Source: Gammaproteobacteria bacterium (GTDB lineage Bacteria; Pseudomonadota; Gammaproteobacteria; Pseudomonadales; Pseudomonadaceae). Taken from it: 49,033 bases of DNA. This document shows, in pieces, positions 18,704 to 25,551 of the stretch. Location of the stretch: the NCBI GenBank assembly GCA_018826895.1, contig JAHJYA010000093.1, positions 1-49,033 of the forward strand. Direction: 5' to 3'. A program made the position numbers and the translations under genes. The notes beneath the pieces were generated by a model, which made no database searches, was not told where the DNA came from, and was given only the letters and a program-made list of their open reading frames with translations. Position 1 is the stretch's first letter. Each line of letters starts with the position of its first letter.

Positions 18704-19168
18704 ATGCTGTACGGCGCAATACTGGTACTGAGCTGGCTGATCCTGCTGATCCGCTACCCCAGCAAAGCCCTGCCCATCACTCTGGCCGCCCTGGTTGGCC
18801 TGGGCCTGGTCGCCAGTTGGGTGCTTTGGCAGGAAAGCCGCGAGAACCGTCACCTGGCCCACCTCGAACTGCGCTTGAATTACGCGCCCACGGATTGCCC
18901 CGCTGACCGCCCGCTGTCCGTAGAACTAAAGAACGGCAGCAACGCCGCACTGCTCGAACTGCAGTGGCAGGTCGCCGCCTACCGTCCCGGCGACACCATT
19001 AATCTGGCCGAACGCCTCTACGAATCCCCACGTTACAGCGGCCCCGGCGAACTCTTGCCCGGCTCCAGCTGGCAATCCTGCCAGCCCCTGCCAACCTTGC
19101 GCAGCGGTTACCGCGCCGAGACCCTGCAGTTCCGGGCCGAACGTGTGCAAGGCAGTTTTAGCCGCTAG
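18704..19168 (+). CDS. small membrane-anchored protein of unknown function
   Basis: A 154-residue protein with two N-terminal hydrophobic segments (about 3-17 and 23-42) and a roughly 110-residue periplasmic part beginning QESRENRHLAHLELRLNY. That part looks like an Ig-like or beta-sandwich fold (LSVELKNGSNAALLELQWQVAAY, ending RAETLQFRAERVQGSF) and has two Cys (one in TDCPADRP, one in WQSCQPL) that could form a disulfide. I do not recognise a characterised family. The ATG follows AGGAAC. It has its own upstream region after the algA terminator, so it is probably not part of the alginate operon. Confidence 0.75.
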   Translation: MLYGAILVLSWLILLIRYPSKALPITLAALVGLGLVASWVLWQESRENRHLAHLELRLNYAPTDCPADRPLSVELKNGSNAALLELQWQVAAYRPGDTINLAERLYESPRYSGPGELLPGSSWQSCQPLPTLRSGYRAETLQFRAERVQGSFSR

Positions 19169-19196
19169 TGCCGATGCCAGATATCGACGGGGGTGT

Positions 19197-19286
19197 GTAG
19201 GAGGGGCTTTAGCCGCGACGCTTTAAGAGTCAATCACGGCTAAAGCGGGATGCCGCCCAGCGGAACGCCGCCAGCCCCCTCCCATA
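19197..19286. repeat. REP-like inverted repeat
   Basis: GTAGGAGGGGCTTTAGCCGCGA (first arm from 19197) faces TCACGGCTAAAGCGGG (19234-19249), and the outer end is mirrored by AGCCCCCTCCCATA (19273-19286). This is the layout of Pseudomonas extragenic palindromes (REP/REPIN). It occupies most of the 174-nt gap. Confidence 0.6.
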
Positions 19287-19342
19287 GAACGCGGTAGATT
19301 AGTCGTGTTGCAATACAAGCCCACCCACAAGGAAACCCACCC

Positions 19343-20170
19343 ATGACCCAGCCTGTCGCCCTGATCACCGGATGCTCCAGCGGCATTGGCCGTGCCCTGG
19401 CCACTGAATTTCAGCAGGCGGGTTACCGAGTCTGGGCAACGGCACGCAAAGCCGAAGACCTGGCTGCGCTTGAAGCAGCCGGCTTTACCGCCATAACCCT
19501 GGACGTCAACAACCCGGCCGAACTGGCCCAGTTGGCCGCACGCCTGGACGAAGCCGAAGGCGGCCTCGACGTACTCATCAACAACGCTGGCTACGGCGCC
19601 ATGGGGCCGCTGCTCGACGGCGGTGCCGAGACCATGCGCCGGCAGTTTGAGACCAATGTATTCGCCCTCGTCGGTGTCACCCGCGCCTGCTTCCCGCATC
19701 TGCGCCGCAACAAAGGCCTGGTGGTGAATATCGGCAGTGTCTCCAGCGTCCTAGTCACCCCCTTCGCCGGTGCCTACTGCGCCTCGAAAGCCGCCGTGCA
19801 TGCACTCTCGGACGCCCTGCGCATGGAGCTGGCACCCTTCGCCATTGACGTCATGGAAGTGCAGCCCGGCGCCATTGCTTCCAGCTTCGGCGCCAACGCC
19901 AGCCGCGAGGCCGAGCAGTTGCTGGACGAAGGCTCGCCCTGGTGGCCGATCCGCGAGGGCATCCGCGCCCGGGCGCGCGCCTCCCAGGACAACCCCACTC
20001 CAGCCAGCCATTTCGCGCGTAACCTGCTCGCCGCCGTACAAAGCAACAAACCGCCACGCCTGCTGCGCATTGGTAATGGCAGCCGCGCCCTGCCGCTGTT
20101 GGCGATGCTGCCCAAGGCCCTACTCGAACGCGTACTGAAAAAACGCTTCGGCTTAGACCGCACCCTGTGA
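19343..20170 (+). CDS. short-chain dehydrogenase/reductase (SDR)
   Basis: A 275-residue cytosolic NAD(P)-dependent oxidoreductase of the classical SDR family. The cofactor motif TGCSSGIG is at residues 9-16, NNAG is in LINNAGYGAMG, and the catalytic Tyr145 and Lys149 are in YCASK. The C-terminal third resembles the SDR group acting on hydrophobic or steroid/retinol-like substrates, but the substrate cannot be assigned. The ATG follows AAGGAAACC. A small membrane protein starts seven bases after its stop, so the two are probably cotranscribed. Confidence 0.88.
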   Translation: MTQPVALITGCSSGIGRALATEFQQAGYRVWATARKAEDLAALEAAGFTAITLDVNNPAELAQLAARLDEAEGGLDVLINNAGYGAMGPLLDGGAETMRRQFETNVFALVGVTRACFPHLRRNKGLVVNIGSVSSVLVTPFAGAYCASKAAVHALSDALRMELAPFAIDVMEVQPGAIASSFGANASREAEQLLDEGSPWWPIREGIRARARASQDNPTPASHFARNLLAAVQSNKPPRLLRIGNGSRALPLLAMLPKALLERVLKKRFGLDRTL

Positions 20171-20177
20171 GCAAAGC

Positions 20178-20522
20178 ATGATCCGTCTGGCGCTGAGCGG
20201 CATCGCTGCCGTCGTGATACTCAACCTGCTGCTGCGAACCTTCGTGCGCCTCGGCGGGCCGCTGACCACCCTAGTGATCGCCGCCGCAGTCGCCGCCGGC
20301 ATGACCCTGTGGTTCAACTGGCGACAGGCGCGCCGCCCTGAGCCGAGCGAAGGCTGGCAACTGGTCGTCCTCTATGGCGGCGGCCTGGGTCTGCTCTACA
20401 TAGGCCTGCTCGGCATGATGCTGCTCAAGGACGAGCCCAGCCCAATGGGCCTGCTGATCCTCGCGGTGCACTACATCTGCTACCCGCTGTGCGCCTGGCT
20501 GGCGTTCGTTAAGCGGTTCTAG
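20178..20522 (+). CDS. small three/four-helix membrane protein, function unknown
   Basis: A 114-residue protein with hydrophobic segments at about 4-22, 29-46, 63-83 and 91-109. It has a basic loop (NWRQARRPEPSEGW) between the second and third segments. No motif identifies it. It begins seven bases after the SDR stop and converges with the EamA gene on the other strand, 21 nt downstream. An operon with the SDR is likely from spacing alone. Confidence 0.7.
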   Translation: MIRLALSGIAAVVILNLLLRTFVRLGGPLTTLVIAAAVAAGMTLWFNWRQARRPEPSEGWQLVVLYGGGLGLLYIGLLGMMLLKDEPSPMGLLILAVHYICYPLCAWLAFVKRF

Positions 20523-20543
20523 CTATCGGATTACGGCAACCTA

Positions 20544-21443
20544 TCAGCGCACCACCAACGGCGTCGAAACCGCCACCTTCGGTTTGCGAAACACCAGCAC
20601 GTTGCCCAGCATCACCAGTACCAGCCCAACCAGTGCGGTGGTCGTCCACTGATAGCCTTCGGCGAACACCGAGACATTCAGCGCCACCACCGGGAACAGC
20701 ACGGTGCAGTAAGCGGCGCGTTCCGGCCCCATGCGCCCGACCAGGGTCAGGTAGGCAGTAAAGCCGATCACTGAGCCCGGAATGGCCAGGTACAGCAATG
20801 AACCGATGTAGCGCGTATTCCACTCGAACGCGAAAGCTGTACCGCTGAGCAGACAGATCAGTACCAGCATGATTGCGCCGTAGAACATGCCCCAGGCATT
20901 GGTCGTCAGCGGTTTCAGCCCAGCCTTCTGCTGCAGACTCGAAAGCATATTGCCGGCCGAAAAACACAGCGTGCCAAACAGCGACAAGCCGATGCCCAGC
21001 AGGGTTTCGCGGCTGGTTTCGTGCCCGGCCAGCTCCGGCCAGAACAGCAATGCCAGCCCGCCGAGCCCCAGCGCGCCGCCGGCCAGCACGTTGGCTGCAA
21101 TACGTTGCTTGAAGAACACCCGCGCGTTCAGTGCATTCCACAACGTCGCCGTAGAAAAGATCACCGCCACCAGACCGCTGGGGATCCACTGGCTGGCGGT
21201 GTAGAAGCACAGGAAGTTGATGCAGAACAGGCACACCCCTTGTACCAGGCAGATCAGTTGGCCGCGTCTGTCGACCTTCTGCAGCCGACCGCTGAGCAAC
21301 AACAGCGCAAACAGCACCGCCGCCGCCAGGGCAAAGCGATAAGCGATGGAGGCGGCAATCGCCACCTCACCCAGTTGCAGCTTGAGGGCAATCCAGGTGG
21401 TGCCCCAGATCAGCACCGTCAACAGGTAAAGCGATAGGTTCAT
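20544..21443 (-). CDS. EamA/DMT-superfamily transporter
   Basis: A 299-residue inner-membrane protein with ten predicted helices in two EamA repeats. It begins LYLLTVLIWGTTWIALKLQ, a classic start for drug/metabolite exporters of the RhaT/YdcZ-like EamA group, and the second repeat has the typical TAYLTLVGRMGPERAAYCTVLFPVVAL block. The transported compound cannot be inferred. I use the ATG of MNLSLYLL, which has GGGAG upstream; an in-frame ATG 36 nt further upstream would add a polar stretch not seen in the family. Confidence 0.88.
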   Translation of the reverse strand: MNLSLYLLTVLIWGTTWIALKLQLGEVAIAASIAYRFALAAAVLFALLLLSGRLQKVDRRGQLICLVQGVCLFCINFLCFYTASQWIPSGLVAVIFSTATLWNALNARVFFKQRIAANVLAGGALGLGGLALLFWPELAGHETSRETLLGIGLSLFGTLCFSAGNMLSSLQQKAGLKPLTTNAWGMFYGAIMLVLICLLSGTAFAFEWNTRYIGSLLYLAIPGSVIGFTAYLTLVGRMGPERAAYCTVLFPVVALNVSVFAEGYQWTTTALVGLVLVMLGNVLVFRKPKVAVSTPLVVR

Positions 21444-21522
21444 CTGTGCAGCTCCCGAGCAGTGCATGGAAGTCTGCACTTCTTATTGCAGCGGCGCTTG
21501 CACAACCTTGCGGATTTATCGC

Positions 21523-22143
21523 TCAGGGTCGTAACGGTGCCGGCGCAGGCAACGGAATGGGCTGCGGCGCAAGGCCGAGGGCGTTCGCCACGTCTTGCTG
21601 CTTGCGGTAAGCCGGCGCCTCAACTGACGCGTAATCACGGATATAGCGCACAGCAAACTGTGCCACGCCCCATTGCTGGTACTGCTCAATATGGGTCAGT
21701 TCGTGCGCCCATAGCACCAGATTGTCCTCGGCATCAGCGGCATGACGGAAGACCACCACATCCACCAGCGTCACTGCTGTGACGTCCGGGTTCTGTAGTA
21801 CCGCGTTAGCCGCATTCAATTCCTCGGCACCGCCCACGCGATAACGCGCGGCATTCAGCACATGGGCCGGGTAGAACGGTTCAAGCTGCACCCGAATGTG
21901 CAACGGCAATGGCTGCACACCCCGCGCCACCGCCACCTCCCGCGCGCGCAACAACCACTGCTGCAAAGCCACGGCCGCCGCCTGACCAACCTGCTCAGCC
22001 ATGATCTCGGTCTCTGGCGTACCCGGCGCGCAGAAACACACCAGCACGCAGACCTGCTGCTGCCCAGCCGGGCATACCGGCGCGGCTAACGCTGGCGCAT
22101 TACACAAAGCGCCAACCATCAAACCCAACCACCACCTACCCAA
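21523..22143 (-). CDS. secreted protein with HELTH zinc-binding-type motif (DUF4157-like)
   Basis: A 206-residue exported protein. A signal peptide (LGLMVGALCNAPALA) is followed by a Cys-rich start of the mature part (VCPAGQQQVCVLVCFCAPG). Near residue 145 comes WAHELTHIEQYQQWG, an HExxH-type metal-binding helix as in DUF4157/zincin-like domains, then VRYIRDYASVEAPAYRKQ. Proteolytic activity is possible but unproven. The start is a TTG, justified by AGGAGGGG six bases upstream. The C-terminal tail is Pro-rich. No functional link to the neighbours is evident. Confidence 0.72.
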   Translation of the reverse strand: MGRWWLGLMVGALCNAPALAAPVCPAGQQQVCVLVCFCAPGTPETEIMAEQVGQAAAVALQQWLLRAREVAVARGVQPLPLHIRVQLEPFYPAHVLNAARYRVGGAEELNAANAVLQNPDVTAVTLVDVVVFRHAADAEDNLVLWAHELTHIEQYQQWGVAQFAVRYIRDYASVEAPAYRKQQDVANALGLAPQPIPLPAPAPLRP

Positions 22144-22346
22144 TGCTCGCCCCTCCTAGACCACCGGCAACGGCCGGCGCCGCAGTATAGAGCGCCAGGC
22201 TTGCGTGAGTGCTGCAAGCATAAATCCAGCTCATATGGCCTCTGGGGGAAGAGCTGCCCGCTCTTAAGGGCATGACTTTGCTCTTCAGAAACGCGCAAGG
22301 CCTTGACCTCAAGTGCGCACTTATCCACGCGACGGCGAGTCAGCCG

Positions 22347-22494
22347 CTAGCAGACTGTTGAAAAAGGTAGGCGAGGCAGGCGCGACAAGACAAAAACGGC
22401 CAAAAAAGCGGAGTTTACGCGTTGTAAATGAGCACTTTTAGGCCGTTTTAAACGCCGTATTGCCAACGCAGGTAGTTTTTCAACGGCCTGCTAG
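22347..22494. mobile_element. MITE-like element bounded by CTAG
   Basis: The gap between 22144 and 22576 holds no gene. Inside it a 148-bp element begins CTAGCAGACTGTTGAAAAA and ends with the reverse complement of CTAGCAGGCCGTTGAAAAA, so the terminal inverted repeats match at 17 of 19 positions. Inner parts also pair (AAAACGGCC near 22395 with GGCCGTTTT near 22441), so the whole element folds back on itself. No transposase is encoded. CTAG at both ends suggests target duplication or a transposase preference for CTAG. The rest of the gap shows nothing distinct. Confidence 0.65.
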
Positions 22495-22576
22495 TCCGCG
22501 TATTTGTTTACATCAAGGTGGTCGACCGGACTCATACCATAGGATGAGAACGAAATGGGCATCCCTCTTTTTGCCC

Positions 22577-22918
22577 CTACTCAAGCAGACCGGTTGCCTG
22601 AGGCTTGGCTGACACAGGCTGCTCGCCAACGAACAGACAAAACAGGATCAGCGCTGCCAGTAAGGTGCCGATATACCAGAACATAAGCATGATGAACGCG
22701 AAGGCCAGCTTACCTGCGTGATTGCCGGTACAAAGTGCCCAGATACCCAAGGCGCAGATGCCCATGAGCAGGAAAGGTAGCATGGCAAACAATCCGGCCC
22801 ATTCTGCTGGCAAGCTAATCAGGGACATGGCTAAGCCCGTCATGGCCAGCACCGCAAGACTGAGAAGACCGATCATGACCGAGAGGAAACCGATCAGAAA
22901 ATTACCGAGTTTGTACAT
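22577..22918 (-). CDS. small membrane protein of unknown function
   Basis: A 113-residue protein with three strong hydrophobic segments (about 5-37, 42-65, 70-97) and a short polar tail (VGEQPVSAKPQATGLLE). The start has AAGGAC upstream. It follows the decayed type VI effector/immunity fragments on the same strand and could be a remnant passenger of that island or a local immunity-like membrane protein. I recognise no family. Confidence 0.55.
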   Translation of the reverse strand: MYKLGNFLIGFLSVMIGLLSLAVLAMTGLAMSLISLPAEWAGLFAMLPFLLMGICALGIWALCTGNHAGKLAFAFIMLMFWYIGTLLAALILFCLFVGEQPVSAKPQATGLLE

Positions 22919-23017
22919 GACTGCGTCCTTGCTGAAGGTAGTGTTTTAGGGGAGCGGCTAGGATGCCAAAAAGGCGAAGATGTATTTTTCGACGAGTTCT
23001 CAGAGTTCAAAGGTAAA

Positions 23018-23125
23018 TCAATATTTTCCAACAACAGCGGCCTGCTGCTCCGTTGTGAGTTGCGCCCAAGTGCTGCTCGCCATGCCAGCAAATAATGCAA
23101 GGGCAAAAAAGTGCTTGAGGACCAA
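23018..23125 (-). pseudogene. orphan signal peptide of a Sel1-type protein (remnant)
   Basis: Read from a TTG three bases after the stop of the next fragment, the frame encodes a signal peptide (KHFFALALFAGMASSTWA) and then QLTTEQQAAVVGKY before a TGA. The mature start QLTTEQQ parallels NLTPEQQ at the same place in the intact Sel1 protein (24564-25538). The frame then stops, and no Sel1 repeats follow. I read it as the 5' end of a second or third tandem immunity-type gene whose body was lost. Confidence 0.5.
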
Positions 23126-23128
23126 AAT

Positions 23129-23593
23129 TTAGAACCCGTACTTATTGAAAAAGTAGGACAGTGGCGTGTGGATCTTCTGCCATTCCTCGGCGAAGGCCTC
23201 TGCTTGTTTGATTTGCTCGGGAGTCATTTTTTCTGCGATTTCAACGAGTTCTTCCTGCGCATTCAGTTGCGTGCTCCCCCCTCCATCCAGAGCAGCGATC
23301 AACGATATCAGCCCATAACTTTTAACCGGGTCCGGCGTGATATTAAAAATATTATCTTTATCTAGAAGATTAAGAGCATAACCATATACCCCATGGACAT
23401 AACCCGTTTCGGCCGCTTTTTTATTCCAGTCGAAATAACCTTGGTAATCACAGTGCTCATATAGCTGCGCAACGTAATACATCCACCCCGGTGGATAACC
23501 GCTTTCGGCGGAGGCGTTAAACCATTTTTCTACAGCTTCCTCGCGGCTAGGCCTGAACTTCGCTGAAAGGTTCTTCCTCAGCTTCCACCTCAC
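23129..23593 (-). pseudogene. C-terminal fragment of a Sel1-repeat protein
   Basis: The open frame encodes 154 residues. From about residue 15 it is clearly paralogous to the C-terminal half of the intact Sel1 protein encoded nearby: EEAVEKWFNASAESGYPPG against SKAVKKWFKASAEGGYPRG, and EKMTPEQIKQAEAFAEEW against AKMTPEQIEQAKKFAEEW. It has no signal peptide. Its first codons come from a different frame of the effector fossil upstream, so the natural N-terminal half is missing. A deletion joined the two fragments. A short product could still be made from the GTG, but an exported functional protein is unlikely. Confidence 0.7.
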
Positions 23594-24032
23594 CGCCGTT
23601 ACCGACCTGGGTTTTGGTGATGGTAAACGGCTGTGGCTCGGCCAGCAGGGTATCTAGCAACGCCCCCAGCGCTTCGGGAATGACCTAGATCGTCCACTGG
23701 CGCAGCTCTTCGGGCCGTTCATAACGCATGATACTAAACGCCACCGCGCGCCTACCTGCGGTTAAGGCCTAGTAGGTACGCATAACCACATCGTGGCCGG
23801 CGAGAAACAGGGTCTGGATATTGATACCGACCACGGCCATGGCGTTAAGGCCGTAGAGGTAGTCAAAGGCTTCCGGGGTGACCCAGCGCAGTGGGCGGTA
23901 CTGGTTTTTGTTCAGCTCGCTGCTGAACAGGTGCAGCAACAACCCAAGCCAAACACCTCCCACTATGCAGAACCATTTGAACCGACGCGTACGCAGCTCT
24001 TCCAAAAACTTAACCAAGCAACGTTCCTTCAT
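23547..24032 (-). pseudogene. decayed C-terminal fragment of a second LysM-type VI effector
   Basis: One continuous reading frame from 24032 to a stop at 23547 contains in-frame TAG codons at 23769-23771 and 23685-23687. Its parts match the C-terminal region of the intact effector (25552-28932). LLHLFSSELNKNQY aligns with LINLFRRELRKNQY, the next block with ALGIDVSMLYLTGID, IMRYERPEELRQW with IMTYRKPEELEQW, and VIPEALGALLDTLL with AIPEALGPMLMTLI. The last 115 or so residues and most of the N-terminus are absent. It is therefore a broken paralogue, lying downstream of the intact module on the same strand. Confidence 0.75.
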
Positions 24033-24135
24033 GTTGGCGTAATCATTCCGTGATTGTGCAATTTTTGATCAGCGACAACAGCCGAGGGGCACCTCCGGCT
24101 GGCCAAGATTGGCATAATAAAGAACAAGAATGCAG

Positions 24136-24525
24136 TCAGTCTTTGGACCTGCGACTGGCAGATATACATTCGAGCGTTTGTTGGGGACGATATCTGAAAA
24201 CAGTACAGTTAATTTCAATATCATCCATTGGTTTTATCAAACCCTTAGCACCACTCTCATGCAAACAGCGCAGAGGGTGCCAGTAACTGCCTCTCCCCAC
24301 ACTAGCAAATGTACAGCTCGCGTAAGAGCCCTGACCTATAAAGAACAGGATCCTCCGATAAGCCAAAAAGTTAAGATCAATGCATGCTGCGCGATCTTGC
24401 TTATCTATATAACCAGCGGGGCCACTGCAGTACAATGTCGACTTAAAAAGGCCATAACCAAAAAAAATCGCCACCACCAACGGCATAGCGACGAAAATAA
24501 CTTTGAGAATTATATATTTATTCAT
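24136..24525 (-). CDS. small membrane-anchored Cys-rich protein, unknown
   Basis: A 129-residue protein with one N-terminal hydrophobic segment (YIILKVIFVAMPLVVAIFFGYG) and a polar remainder with six Cys, such as YCSGPAGY, AACIDL, YASCTF and LRCLH. It is AT-rich compared with the window. No family is recognised. It lies 38 nt downstream of the Sel1 gene on the same strand, in the effector/immunity array, so a role as a second immunity or accessory protein is an inference from position only. The ribosome site is weak (AGAAAGAC). Confidence 0.5.
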   Translation of the reverse strand: MNKYIILKVIFVAMPLVVAIFFGYGLFKSTLYCSGPAGYIDKQDRAACIDLNFLAYRRILFFIGQGSYASCTFASVGRGSYWHPLRCLHESGAKGLIKPMDDIEINCTVFRYRPQQTLECISASRRSKD

Positions 24526-24563
24526 GTCTTTCTAAATTCAGTGATAGTACTTAAAAAGCACAC

Positions 24564-25538
24564 TCAGTAACCCAACTTATGGGGGAAGAAGGAAAGCGGC
24601 GGATGGGTGGCTTTCCATTCCTCGGCAAATTTCTTGGCCTGTTCAATCTGCTCCGGCGTCATTTTGGCGGCTATCTTTGGCAGCATGTATTCAACATAGC
24701 TTTCCACACCACCGCCCCCATCTAACTCCTTGAGCAAATAAATCAAACCATATCCTTTGACCAGATCAAGCGGGTAGCCGACCTGATCCGGCTCATGAGC
24801 AAGGTAGGCACCGTAGTTACTGATCGCCCCCTCAAATCCTGCTTCGGAGGCTTGCTTTGTCCAAAAGCGAACCCCTTCCATATCGCCATCTTCGTAGAGG
24901 ATGGACACATACTCCATCATGCCCCGCGGATAGCCTCCTTCCGCAGAAGCCTTGAACCATTTCTTCACGGCCTTGCTGCGCTCCCAGGGCAGGAAGAAAA
25001 AGCCCTCCCCTTGCCGGTCACCAGTAGCCATCCAGAACTGTGCAATGGCATGCCCAGCTTCGGCTGATTTTTCCAGCCAATCCCTGTTGCCGGTGATGTG
25101 GTACATGACATACATGGCTTCTGCATCGCCTTGCTCGGCCTCGGGCTTGGCCTGCATCAGTGCTTGCCGCAACCACTCGACCGGCGTCTTTTGCCCGACG
25201 GTGCAATTGCCCATCACGGCGCAGAGATCCTTACCGCTGCGCCCCAGCCGGATCATCGCGTAGTAATCCCCTTGGCTGGCTGCAGCCTCATACCACTTGA
25301 GCGCCTCTGCAGTGATATAGCGGTTCATCTGGCGTAACTCTTCAGCCAAGTAGTATTGAGCCTCGCGGTCACCGGCCTCAGCCGCGACACGCAACTCCGG
25401 CTCGGCAACCCTGTACTGGTTGAAGAGCATCACCCCTCTTTCCTTGGCCTGTTGCTGCTCGGGGGTCAGATTGGCAAAAGCTGGAAAATTGATAGCCAGG
25501 GCTACCAACGCGGCGGCAACTAAACTTCTGAAAAACAT
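24564..25538 (-). CDS. periplasmic Sel1-repeat protein, probable T6SS immunity protein
   Basis: A 324-residue exported protein. The signal peptide (MFFRSLVAAALVALAINFPAFA) is followed by NLTPEQQ and several Sel1/TPR-like repeats, for example GDREAQYYLAEELRQMNRY, AEAGHAIAQFWMATGDRQGEG and ASEAGFEGAISNYGAYLA. Sel1 proteins downstream of T6SS effectors are known immunity proteins in Pseudomonas (for example next to the phospholipase PldB), so neutralising the upstream effector in the periplasm is likely. The start has GAGGAG five bases upstream; a second ATG directly before it is only two bases from that site. Only 13 nt separate it from the effector stop, so the two are coupled. Confidence 0.72.
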   Translation of the reverse strand: MFFRSLVAAALVALAINFPAFANLTPEQQQAKERGVMLFNQYRVAEPELRVAAEAGDREAQYYLAEELRQMNRYITAEALKWYEAAASQGDYYAMIRLGRSGKDLCAVMGNCTVGQKTPVEWLRQALMQAKPEAEQGDAEAMYVMYHITGNRDWLEKSAEAGHAIAQFWMATGDRQGEGFFFLPWERSKAVKKWFKASAEGGYPRGMMEYVSILYEDGDMEGVRFWTKQASEAGFEGAISNYGAYLAHEPDQVGYPLDLVKGYGLIYLLKELDGGGGVESYVEYMLPKIAAKMTPEQIEQAKKFAEEWKATHPPLSFFPHKLGY

Positions 25539-25551
25539 CATTACTCCTCGT

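Noticed and set aside
19195..19290. Candidate CRISPR or small RNA in the gap before the SDR gene
   Set aside because: Only one inverted pair of REP type, with no repeated spacers; no CRISPR-like direct repeats were seen anywhere in the window.
22894..23106. 70-residue - strand frame across the signal-peptide remnant
   Set aside because: Wrong frame relative to the Sel1-type signal peptide, with no homology or ribosome site.
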